Shown here: positions 28,608-37,794 of the stretch, piece after piece
How positions within the stretch are numbered: position 1 is the first letter of the stretch
Layout of the letters: each line of letters opens with the position of its first letter
DNA from: an uncultured Succinivibrio sp.
GTDB taxonomy: Bacteria; Pseudomonadota; Gammaproteobacteria; Enterobacterales; Succinivibrionaceae
Direction of reading: 5' to 3'
Assembly: GCA_934218695.1 (NCBI GenBank)
Contig: CAKQDA010000002.1
Location: 135,406-199,405, forward strand
DNA: 64,000 nt
Notes under the pieces: generated by a model
Seen by the model: the letters and a program-made list of their open reading frames with translations, nothing else
Database searches by the model: none
Told to the model about the DNA's origin: nothing
Translations under genes and position numbers: made by a program

Positions 28608-28815
28608 AGGCAATCAATATTTTTCTTCAGTTTCTTTTCTTCATGTAACAGTGAATTTTCGGCTAGGGGAACTCAACCTTAAATTACGATAATTTCATGA
28701 GTTATCTTTACGAGTCAAAATTGAAATAAGTTTGAATCTAAAAGAATATTTATTCTTAAAATTTGGTAAAATCGTGTTCATGAATTATAACTGAAATGTT
28801 ATTTCAAGGTCTAAA

Positions 28816-29448
28816 ATGACAAATTTAAATGTTCATAAAGCTCAAAACTGCGTCAACTGCTGTTCTGAACCCCTAATTCACTCTTGTGAAGATATTCTAA
28901 ATTACGACAGGCGCATTGACTATTTAAAAAGTTCAATTGCATCTGTAAAAGACTTTCCCAAAGAAGGTATCCTGTTCAGAGATATAACTACTCTTCTTGA
29001 AAATCCAAAGGCTTTTAAAGATTCAATTGACCTTCTGTACGAAATTTACAGAGACTGCACAATTGATTATGTGGTAGCGGCAGATGCCAGAGGATTTCTG
29101 TTCGGTTCTGCACTGGCCTATCTTCTGAATTCAGGGGTGGTTCTAGTCAGAAAAAAAGGTAAGTTACCCCGTGAAACATACTCGCAGGAGTATGATCTTG
29201 AATATGGCACAAATACTCTTGAAATAGCAAAAGATTCATTAAAGAAAGGCGACAGGGTTTTACTTCTGGATGACCTCCTGGCAACTGGCGGGACAGCTGG
29301 AGCCATGGTAAAATTAGTTAGGAAAAGTGGAGCAGAGATTGTTTCGTTTGCCTTTATTGTTGAACTTTTCGATTTGGGCGGAGCTAAGCTTTTAGAAGAC
29401 TCCTTTAACGTAAACGTAAAATCCCTAGTTAAATTCCCTGGACATTAA
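28816..29448 (+). CDS. apt: Adenine phosphoribosyltransferase
   Basis: 210 residues. Salvages adenine to AMP using PRPP. PKEGILFRDITTLLENPKAF, AADARGFLFGSALAY, VRKKGKLPRETYSQEYDLEYG and the PRPP loop VLLLDDLLATGGTAGAMVKL are the family signatures; it ends FPGH as usual. Compared with the usual 170-183 residues there is a Cys-rich N-terminal extension of about 30 residues (NCVNCCSEPLIHSC) and no internal Met offers a shorter start. AAGG stands before ATG 28816. dnaX starts ten bases after the stop, the same gene pair as in E. coli. Confidence 0.95.
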   Translation: MTNLNVHKAQNCVNCCSEPLIHSCEDILNYDRRIDYLKSSIASVKDFPKEGILFRDITTLLENPKAFKDSIDLLYEIYRDCTIDYVVAADARGFLFGSALAYLLNSGVVLVRKKGKLPRETYSQEYDLEYGTNTLEIAKDSLKKGDRVLLLDDLLATGGTAGAMVKLVRKSGAEIVSFAFIVELFDLGGAKLLEDSFNVNVKSLVKFPGH

Positions 29449-29458
29449 GAAACAGCTT

Positions 29459-30610
29459 ATGGCAATAGAATTACAAGGTCAGTATCAGGCACTTGCAAGA
29501 AAATACAGACCTCAGACTTTTGAAGATGTGGTAGGGCAGGAGCATGTCGTTAACGCTCTGATGAATTCAATCGAACAGCAGAGAATTCATCATGCCTATC
29601 TTCTTACCGGTACAAGAGGTATCGGCAAGACAACTATTGCCAGAATTATCGCCAAATGTCTTGAATGTGAAAATGGTATTACAGCCCATCCTCATGTAAA
29701 CGGTGAACCTATGTGTGATACCTGTCGGGCCATCACAGAAGGAAACTTTCCTGATGTAATTGAAATTGATGGTGCTTCACAGACAAAGGTAGATGATACA
29801 AGACAGTTGTTAGAGTCAACACAGTACCCTCCTTTAAAAGGAAGATTTAAAGTCTATATCATCGATGAGGTTCACATGCTGTCTCAGAGCAGTTTTAATG
29901 CTCTGCTGAAAACTTTAGAGGAACCTCCTGCCTACGTTAAGTTTATTCTCGCAACCACAGATCCTCAGAAGATCCCTGTTACTGTTCTCTCAAGATGTCT
30001 GCAGTTCCAGCTAAAAGCTCTTACTGTAAATCAGATAAGTTTACAGATTGAAAAAATTGCAACAAAAGAGGGGATTTCTTTTGAAAATGAGGCTGTAAAT
30101 CTGCTCTCCCGTGCTGCCCGTGGCAGTATGCGTGACGCTTTATCTCTGTGTGATCAGGCTGTAGCCTTAGGTAACGGCTCTATTACCAGAGACAATGTGA
30201 TGTCAATGTTAGGCACTGCAGGTGACGGTTTTGTCTGTTCAGTACTTGACCTTTTAAAAAATACAGAAAGTCAGAACCCATCTCAAAAGAATTTATCAGA
30301 TGTCCTAAATGAGATTAGATCAGTAAGTCCAAATTACAGAACACTGTTAAATGATCTGGTTCTGTGTTTTCACGATCTGGCTCTGTTCCAGATGATAGGT
30401 TATCCACAGAATATAAGTGTCTTTTCTGTTCCACAGTCAACACTTACAACTTATGCAAGTCTCTTTTCTCCAGAGGCACTGCAGCTTTATTATCAGATAG
30501 CTCTGCAGGGCATTGATGAGTACCGGGTTTCAGCTGACGGTTCTACAGCATTCGAAATGACTATTCTGAGAATGCTGGCTTTTACACCCGAAAAAAAAAA
30601 GATTGGATAG
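29459..30610 (+). CDS. dnaX: DNA polymerase III subunit gamma (zero-frame DnaX product)
   Basis: 383 residues when translation does not shift frame. AAA+ clamp-loader subunit with Walker A GTRGIGKTT at residues 51-59, zinc cysteines C67/C70 and C86/C89, Walker B IIDEVHM near 135-140, sensor-1 ATTD near 166 and the arginine-finger SRC at 178-180. Residues about 240-365 form the oligomerisation domain III. The zero frame stops at TAG 30608-30610, only four codons after a run of ten A. This short form corresponds to E. coli gamma, which loads the beta clamp but lacks the polymerase- and helicase-binding domains. Confidence 0.9.
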   Translation: MAIELQGQYQALARKYRPQTFEDVVGQEHVVNALMNSIEQQRIHHAYLLTGTRGIGKTTIARIIAKCLECENGITAHPHVNGEPMCDTCRAITEGNFPDVIEIDGASQTKVDDTRQLLESTQYPPLKGRFKVYIIDEVHMLSQSSFNALLKTLEEPPAYVKFILATTDPQKIPVTVLSRCLQFQLKALTVNQISLQIEKIATKEGISFENEAVNLLSRAARGSMRDALSLCDQAVALGNGSITRDNVMSMLGTAGDGFVCSVLDLLKNTESQNPSQKNLSDVLNEIRSVSPNYRTLLNDLVLCFHDLALFQMIGYPQNISVFSVPQSTLTTYASLFSPEALQLYYQIALQGIDEYRVSADGSTAFEMTILRMLAFTPEKKKIG

Positions 30611-33588
30611 GTGAAGATAATTCTGTCGAGGTCATCTATCTTAATCCTGTAAAAAATTCGGCAGCAAAAGAACTTTATGCTAATAAAGGAAATTCTGTTG
30701 TTTCACCTCTTGAAGCTGATTCGAGTTCTTCTTCTTTATCTTCAGAGATGAATTCTGTTTTACATGAAGATTTAAATCAAAATGGTATCAGTCAGGAACT
30801 TGCCTCAAAGATTGCATCAGAGAATATCACCTTAAACAAAGAGATCACAAAATCACTTGAATCTGAGGCAAGTGATTTAGTTGCAGTCTTAGCCTCAAAA
30901 GACAACTCTTATAAAAGAGAGCCTTCCTTTACTAATGAATCTTGTGATAACTCCTTGGTAAAAGAAAATGATGTGATTCAGTCTCAATCTTATGAAGAAG
31001 ATAATAAGTCGTTGATATCAGACGACAGTAAAAATCAAGTGTCTGATAATGGACTGAGTGGCGCTGATGAAAATGTTTTAGCAGGAAAAAATAAAGTTTT
31101 GTCATCAGATACTCAAGGTTCTGAAGTTACAGATAATGGCGTAACTTTATCTCAAGATGATTCTCATGATGAACATCAGAGAAGCAGTCAGACTAATACC
31201 ACTGATGAATCATCGCAGCAGAGAAATGAGACCAATGTAAATGGCAGCAATTCTCAACAAACTAATGCTCAGTCATTAAATTACAAATCGGATGATCTTA
31301 ATGTTTTAATTCAGGGGCTTGAAACTTTAAACAAACAGGTTGTAACCAACAATAATCCTAATCTGGGACAATACAGAAAAGTATTAAGCCGTATTATTAC
31401 GCCTAATAACACAGACAGTGCTGTTGTTCCTGAAAAAGAAGAGCTGAAAACAGTTTCGTCTATTAAACAGTTGTCAGAACTTAGGTCAAATCATGAGCTG
31501 CAGGATAAATTTATTCTTATAAGCGATGTTCACAGATATATCAACCATATTTATACTGTTTTAAAAGGGTATAAGTCAGATGCTGAGGCTTTAAAGGAAG
31601 GTAAGTCCAAATCATCACATATCGAGGGTATGTCTTCGATTATCTCTGACATGACTTATCGCAGAAACGGTGAAAATCCAGCTGATGATACTCCATCTAT
31701 TACAGGATGTTCTATCAGTAAACTGCCATCATTTAATGACAAAGGAGAGATAGTAGCTACTCCCGACAGTTTAAATATATCAGCTGATCAAAATTCAGCG
31801 CCATCTCCTTTGCAGGATGATACACTTTCAAATGAAGAAAGTTATGCCACTTCTAAAGATGACATTATAAATAACTCTGACAAAGCTATGTCAGATCAAC
31901 AATCATCTCAGATACCACAGGATCCTTTTAAAAAGGCAGTAGAGGAACTGTCAGCTGATTCTGACAGGACGGTTGCCTGTGATGGCTGTAATACAGCTGA
32001 AGATCAGATCTTAACTCCTCAGACTGTTGAACTGACACCGGATGAACTGTTAAGAAAAGCTCAGGATGAGGCTTTACGTCAGCTACAGAGTGATCAGATA
32101 TTAAATCAGAAATTAAAGGAAGAGGCCGAAGCTTTAAATAAGCACGTGGATCCATCTCAATATTCTGAGGACAATAACCCAGATGTTTTTACTGCTGACT
32201 TTAAAGATTCTTTGAATGCACAGCTGCCTGGTGCTATAGATGATCGTAAGAATGTATCAAAAGCTGCAGATATAACTGGTAGCTCTGTTTCCACTCAAGA
32301 AAATTTACCGTCACCTGACTCCTCAAAGACTGATATCCCTGTATCAGAACCGGCAGGTACAGGATCTTTAGGTACTGACTCTGATAATCAATCCATAACT
32401 TCAGGAAATGTTAGAACTCAATCTGATTTACATGAACAGAAACTGTCTTTGGAGCGATCAGATGCCCCTGACAGGCAAACTGTCAAGAATACTCTAAGCT
32501 CTCCTGATTTTTCACAAGTTCAGTCATATATTCCACTGAGCAAGGCTGTAGCTCTTGAACTTCAAAAGATAAATTACTCAGATACAGTTCCAGTTATTAA
32601 AGTGCACACTTACTCAAAATCACTTGAGCTTGCTGTAAGTGAGTCACTCAGAGGAAATTCTGGTGAAAGTCAGAATGTAAATACAGGATACAATCCAGTC
32701 AGCATTCAAAGTAAGGACTCCTTAGGAGACAGGCGTTCAAATGAACAGGTATCAGTTCCGTCACAGACTGACTCCTGGCACAAAAGTTCATTAGAGAATA
32801 GAATTCAAGGCAACACAACTCAAAACACCACTGTACAAAATACAAATGATGTACCTCCTGTAACAGTTGATGAAGTCGCTCTAAAATTCCCGGCAGATGT
32901 CAGTGAAAGAGATTTTGAACTTGTTGATAACCAGATAAATGATGAAAACACTGATATTGATGAAATCGCAGAGAGTTCTAAAGTAACAGGCAGTGATCTT
33001 AAATTTACAAATCTGCATGAAGATGAAAACAGTGCAAATACAGACGGTAATCCTAAAAAATTCCGTGAGTCGACTTTAAAGTTTATAGAAGAAGATCAGC
33101 AGTTTGAAAATAAGCGACTTGGCAGAAGATTAGAGTCCTGTGATTTCTATGACATGGTATATGCACAGGATTCATGGTATCGAGATATTTTAAGTGCAGG
33201 TTACAACGATGGTCCTGTATACTCTGCTTTGTGTTATACCAACAGAATTATAAATCCTGATGATCCTTATTCATGGATACTGCAGATTTCATCGGATTTT
33301 CAGCTTCTGTTTATCTCTCCTGAATTTCATCATAACTTAAGAACAAAATTCTCTTTTGAACAGGGGCATCCTGTTGAACTTAAAATTGAAAAAATTCAGG
33401 GAATTCCTCAGGGCTGTCCTGAAGATCTTGCCAGACGCTGTTATATAAAAGAAATTGAGGATACTCGTCAGAAGATGTCTAAAGACAAAAATATAAGGCT
33501 GCTTTTAGAACATCTTGGTGAAGATATCAGAACACTGAATTTGAGTCTTTACAAGCAGGAAGACAGTAAAGCAGTGATCAGAAAATAA
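29459..33588 (+). CDS. dnaX: DNA polymerase III subunit tau, by -1 frameshift
   Basis: After the A10 run at 30591-30600 the -1 frame continues KKDWIGEDNSVEVIYLNP with no stop and runs through the large frame ending at 33588, giving about 1,376 residues in all. The last 140 residues (FYDMVYAQDSWYRDILSAGY ... SWILQISSDFQLLFISPEFH ... LKIEKIQGIPQGCPEDLARR) have the layout of tau domain V, which binds the polymerase alpha subunit. Between lies a stretch of some 800 residues that is polar, Ser/Asn/Asp/Gln-rich and probably disordered. E. coli tau has 643 residues, so this form is about twice as long, nearly all of it in the linker. The large frame has no good ribosome site of its own at ATG 30748. 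Confidence 0.82.
30591..30646 (+). promoter_or_regulatory. Programmed -1 ribosomal frameshift signal in dnaX
   Basis: Ten A at 30591-30600 followed by G create an A-AAA-AAG type slippery site as in E. coli dnaX. Directly after it GATTGGATAG (30601-30610) can pair with CTATCTTAATC (30636-30646), ten pairs with one G-T and one bulged base, enclosing a 25-base loop. The zero-frame stop is within the 5' arm. The arm touches the slippery site; part of it could open to give the usual spacer. Confidence 0.75.
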
Positions 33589-33636
33589 ATTGTACAGTAC
33601 AGCCTATTTAATATCAGTATTAAGATTTTCCTTACA

Positions 33637-33669
33637 AAAAATCCCGTCATTGTAAAACAATCACGGGAT
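33637..33669. terminator. Bidirectional terminator between dnaX and the PotD-like gene
   Basis: ATCCCGT-C-ATTGT at 33641-33653 pairs with ACAAT-C-ACGGGAT at 33657-33669 around a three-base loop, with one C-C mismatch. Five A before it give a T run on the minus strand, where it ends the polyamine-binding gene; the plus strand has a weaker TTTTA. Confidence 0.85.
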
Positions 33670-33691
33670 CTTGAGTTTTACTGATTATAAG

Positions 33692-34819
33692 TTAATCCCA
33701 GCCACCATCACTTTCAGATTCATCTTCATTTTTACCTGAATTGAGTTTCATTGAGTTCCAGATCCTGTTGGTTATCTTGGTCATCTTTGATGATGTTGGC
33801 TTAACAAAGTACATTGTCTTCATTTTTTCTTCAGAAATATTAAATGAAGGATTGTCTTTTAATGCCTGATCAAGTCCCTTAACAGCTCCGTTTACTGGCA
33901 GAAGGTATCTGATCTCGTTGGCAACGCTGGTAGCATTATTTGGATCCTGTAAATAATTAAACCACTTTAAAGCGTTATCATAGTGATCTGCATTTGCAGG
34001 GATTGTCCAGCAGTCAAACCAGAATATTGATCCCTCTTTTGGAATAGTATACTCAATGTTGATTTTTTCTGCTTTTGCTCTTTGTGCAGCCTGTAGAACA
34101 TCACCTGAATAACCAATTGCGGCACAAATTTCACCAGAGGCTAAGTCATTTATATAGCGTGATGAATGGAAATATGAAACATTTGATGCAAGTTTGGTTA
34201 AGATATCCAGAGCCTCATTGTAATCAGATGCTTTCTCTGAAGTAGGATCTTTTCCAAGATAATGCATTACAACTGATGTGACTTCAATAGGAGAGTCTAT
34301 AACAGCGATACCGCACTGCTTTAATTTTTTTGCATTCTCTTGATTAAATAGAATATCCCATGAATCCAACTTAAAGTCTTTACCGAAGATTTCCTCAATT
34401 TTATCTTTGTTATATCCGATACCAACAGAAATTTCAGTGTAAGGGTAAGCATAACTGTTATCAGGGTCGATAGACTCTAAAGCCTTCATTCTTACAGGAT
34501 CGAGTTCCTTCCAGTTTGAGATTTTTGATTTATCAATCTTCTGAAGAGCACCTGCTTTTGCAAGTCTTGGAATGTAATAGCTTGTCATCATGATTGCATC
34601 AAATCCAGACCTACCGGATAACAGACGTGCCTCTACGAGCTCATTACTGTCAAAAACAGCATAATTAGCTTTAAGGCCTGTTGTCTTTTCAAAATCAGCT
34701 ACAGTATTTTCACCGATATAGTCGCTCCAGTTCCAGATATTGATATCAGATTTAGCTGAAGCAATTGTCGCAAAACCGGCAATGGTCAATGCAACAATAG
34801 TTTTTGACAGATTCTTCAT
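33692..34819 (-). CDS. Polyamine ABC transporter substrate-binding protein (PotD/PotF-like)
   Basis: 375 residues with signal peptide ending near TIASA-K. The mature start SDINIWNWSDYIGENTVADFEKTTG is the classical PotD/PotF opening, where the Trp and Tyr/Asp side chains line the polyamine site; FDAIMMTSYYIPRLAKAGALQKID, IGYSGDVLQAAQRA and IFWFDCWTIPANA are the other binding-pocket segments. It binds putrescine or spermidine in the periplasm; which one is not clear. No permease or ATPase gene adjoins it, and it has its own terminator. Confidence 0.9.
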   Translation of the reverse strand: MKNLSKTIVALTIAGFATIASAKSDINIWNWSDYIGENTVADFEKTTGLKANYAVFDSNELVEARLLSGRSGFDAIMMTSYYIPRLAKAGALQKIDKSKISNWKELDPVRMKALESIDPDNSYAYPYTEISVGIGYNKDKIEEIFGKDFKLDSWDILFNQENAKKLKQCGIAVIDSPIEVTSVVMHYLGKDPTSEKASDYNEALDILTKLASNVSYFHSSRYINDLASGEICAAIGYSGDVLQAAQRAKAEKINIEYTIPKEGSIFWFDCWTIPANADHYDNALKWFNYLQDPNNATSVANEIRYLLPVNGAVKGLDQALKDNPSFNISEEKMKTMYFVKPTSSKMTKITNRIWNSMKLNSGKNEDESESDGGWD

Positions 34820-35259
34820 AAGCTTTTCCTAAATATTGAAGAACAAAAAAAGTATCAAAAGATAAATAAAAAAAGAAAACCTATTTTTTGCATTATATGT
34901 ATTTCATTTTGAGATACAACAAAAAATTTACGAATTTAGAAAATTACTTTTGGGGATTTTGTTTTGTATTGATTAAGTTTTTATTTATTAAATAGTTAGA
35001 AAAAATATTTTTGTATAAATATAGAGATGACAAAGATTTCAGTTAGCTTTGTATTGCAATTGAGCCAAAAAATTGATCAAAGCACATTTGTTTATCATTA
35101 GTGAGCCATTGTTTCAAAGTTTTATATTAATATGTGTTTAAATCAGTCAGCAAACAGCTCTTCTTATCATATGTGTTTTATTTTTTGGTAACTGTTTTTT
35201 TTTCATAATTTTCAGCTTGTATACAAGTGAAAACTGTACGGTATATTCAGTAAAACTTT
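34820..35259. other. AT-rich intergenic region, no gene seen
   Basis: About 440 bases between the PotD-like gene start and the end of the broken ATPase-like gene. Presumably carries the promoter of the former. TTGATCAA near 35082 is too short for an FNR-type box. Nothing else recognised. Confidence 0.4.
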
Positions 35260-36678
35260 TTATTTAAGTTTTTTTCTGGTTATCACACATGTTTTATCAG
35301 AAAAAGCGATACCAATGGCCTGCACAGAACAGATATTATCATCATCAGTAAGCGACTCTGCATAGTGCCTATCCTCTATCTGTGACACAGCTTCCTTTGC
35401 TTTTTCAATTCTGCTTTCTTATCCCAGTCCAAGGTTAAATAACCTGTATGCAGAAGTAAAGACCAGAAGTCATCTGAATTATGCTCACTGAGTGTGTCAT
35501 AGTTCATGGATTCATTGAGCTTAAAGCTGATGGACTTACCGACTACTAAATCCTGCATTCTCTGATTGTCTTTGTCGGTCAGATAACCTATATAGTCAGA
35601 TAAGGATTTATCAGATGTAGAGCCTGCCCAGTAGTTATATGGTGTTTTTAATTTTAAAGTGCCTTTTAGATTCTTTTTATAATTATCCGCAATGAAATTT
35701 ACCACATCCCACGGACAGAACATCTCTTTGTCAAAGAACCTGTATCCGTCATAGTGTTCCTTTACAATAGTGGCATAGTCATCTAGTTCATAGTCTTTCA
35801 GGAACTTTTGTGTTTCTTCCTTGGTAAATCCGATAATTCCTGTTAATTCCTCGTTTTCAGAAACTACAGTGTTTACTCTGAAGTTGTTAAAACCCGAAAT
35901 CAGGCTGTTCTTGGCGACCTTCAAACATCCTGTAAGAACTGTTCTTGTAAGGGTGTTCTTATCTTTTAAAATTCCAAAGAATCCTTTGATCAGAGTTACC
36001 ATATTCTCATGGTAATCTGCTACAAAGCTTTTATCATTAGAGTAAAGCTTTTTATTTGTGATGTCATGATATGAGACATTGGCCAAAGGCACATCATATT
36101 CATCTATGAGCAGAACTGGATATTTACCGTATTCACGGTAAAGACATCCTGAAAGATGCCTTAGTGAATTTTTTAAACGTGATGAGTTGTTCTGATCTTC
36201 AAGGTAATTTATATCTGTAAGCTGTCTTAATACTATTTTATCTGATTCATTTCAGCTTGTTACTGTCTAACAGATACTCATATCTCTTGCAAAGCCCCCA
36301 TACAGTATCAGCAAACATCTTATAGGCATCATAGGTGTTGCCGTCAACATCCTTAAGGCTGATTTCTATAACAGGATACTGTCCCATGAACTTCTTACAG
36401 AACTCTGTATCTTCAAGTATCTTTGTGCCCTTAAAGTATTTTTCCTGTAAAGATGTGTCAAATGGGTTGTCTTTATTTATTTTCAGGAAAGTCTCAAACA
36501 TGGTCATGAGCAGTGTCTTGCCAAATCGTCTTGGTCTTGTGAACAGAAGAACTGTAGCTGAGTCTGTAAATACTGTCTTTATATACTCAGTCTTATCCAC
36601 AAAGTAGCTGCCTGAATCTTTTAACTCTTCAAAGCCTGCAGGACTTTCTGGCAGTGGTAGGAATTCTCTGTTGCTCAT
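35260..36678 (-). pseudogene. AAA-ATPase-like/PD-(D/E)XK nuclease family protein, two frameshifts
   Basis: Three pieces on the minus strand make one protein of the bacterial AAA-ATPase-like family with a C-terminal nuclease-like domain. Piece 1 (36678-36247) starts MSNREFLPLPESPAGF, has the P-loop-like FTRPRRFGKTLLMTMFETFL, and stops at 36249-36247. In the next frame the sequence continues NESDKIVLRQLTDINYLEDQ through VLLIDEYDVPLANVSYHD to about 35400. There a further one-base change at an A5 run leads to AKEAVSQIEDRHYAESL and ICSVQAIGIAFSDKTC, the normal C-terminal end, stopping at 35262-35260. Two single-base changes thus inactivate it, unless they are sequence errors. Family members are often variable, multicopy genes of unknown role. 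Confidence 0.8.
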
Positions 36679-36900
36679 TACTTATTGTTCCATATTACTT
36701 TTTTTCTATCGACTAAGATAGATTATAAGTGATTTGTCTCTGTATATATACTTTACTGACGAAATTTATTAATTATGAGAATATTAATCTCTGTTTTATA
36801 TATCAGATTGAATTTTATGTTTTGCAGTATGTGACAAACGTTTCATATTTTTATTGTTGTATGTAATTATTTTTTTTACAATATTCATAAGGAGTCAACA

Positions 36901-37674
36901 ATGGGCAAAATAATTACAATCAGCAATCCTAAAGGTGGAACTGCAAAAACATCTACAGCTGTGAATTTGTCTTGTGCATTAACTACAGTTAATAAGAAAG
37001 TGCTCTTAATCGATTTTGATCCGCAGAGAAGTTCGAGTGTAGCTTTAGGCTATGAATATACAGATATTGAGCATAATATTGCTACAGCTGTTCTTGATGG
37101 AGTAAGTGCTGATAAATGTGTTACTCCGTATTTAAAAGGTGGTTTTGATGTTATCCTGTCGTCTGATGATTTGGTTGCTCTTCCAACTTTTTTACGTGAT
37201 GACAGCGAACCTACATCAAGATTAAATAAAGTCATTTCTAATTTAAAAGAAAAGTATGATTTTGTAATTGTTGACACTCCTGCAAGCATGAATCTGATCA
37301 CAATAAATGCACTGTGTGCCTCTGACTTTCTTGTGATACCAGTATGCTGTGACATGTTTGCCATTGACTCCATGAAAACTCTGCTGGAGAATCTTTTAGA
37401 GCTCAAAGAACAGCATTTATGTAAAGCCAGGCTTCTGGGAATTTTAAGAACTATTTATGACCCTATGCAACCTCTCGCCTCAAGGATTAGTCATGAACTT
37501 AAAGGATCATTTAAAGAGCTTCTGTTTACAACAAAGATAAGCTATAACCCAAAGATCTCAGAGTCATCTGGTGCTGCCTGTCCTGTTCTTGTTTATGATA
37601 GAACATCTTTAGGATCAAGGGAGTATCTCAGTTTTGCAGGGGAGATCCTAAAAAAACTAAGACAGCTGCAGTAA
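36901..37674 (+). CDS. ParA-family ATPase, without ParB
   Basis: 257 residues. Deviant Walker A KGGTAKTSTAVNL at residues 11-23, DFDPQRSSSVALG for the switch I/A' motif and VIVDTPASMNLITINAL for Walker B are those of Soj/ParA/MinD-type ATPases, which position chromosomes, plasmids or protein clusters. A strong AAGGAG precedes ATG 36901. No parB is found, and the next gene in the same direction is a flagellin 120 bases on. It might position a polar structure such as flagella or chemoreceptors, or be a leftover of a plasmid; the sequence alone does not say. Confidence 0.85.
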   Translation: MGKIITISNPKGGTAKTSTAVNLSCALTTVNKKVLLIDFDPQRSSSVALGYEYTDIEHNIATAVLDGVSADKCVTPYLKGGFDVILSSDDLVALPTFLRDDSEPTSRLNKVISNLKEKYDFVIVDTPASMNLITINALCASDFLVIPVCCDMFAIDSMKTLLENLLELKEQHLCKARLLGILRTIYDPMQPLASRISHELKGSFKELLFTTKISYNPKISESSGAACPVLVYDRTSLGSREYLSFAGEILKKLRQLQ

Positions 37675-37744
37675 ATATGGCAAATTCTTGCCAATCCTTT
37701 CTTATAATTTATCTAACTATCAGTTTTTTAAAGAAATTATTAAA

Positions 37745-37761
37745 TAGGCATATATTTTGCT
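37745..37761 (+). promoter_or_regulatory. Sigma-54-type promoter of the flagellin gene
   Basis: AGGCATATATTTTGC has GG at 37747-37748 and GC at 37759-37760 with exactly ten bases between, the -24/-12 spacing of sigma-54 promoters, and keeps the TTGC box. Start of transcription would be near 37772, 23 bases before the ATG. Confidence 0.55.
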
Positions 37762-37794
37762 TTTCAGAATATAAATTTTCTGGAGAGAAGAACT

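Noticed and set aside
30748..33588. 946-codon frame as an independent gene
   Set aside because: It is open without a stop back to the dnaX slippery site in the -1 frame and ends in a tau domain V, so it is better read as the tau extension.
35082..35089. TTGATCAA as an FNR site
   Set aside because: No four-base spacer between half-sites, so it is not an FNR box.
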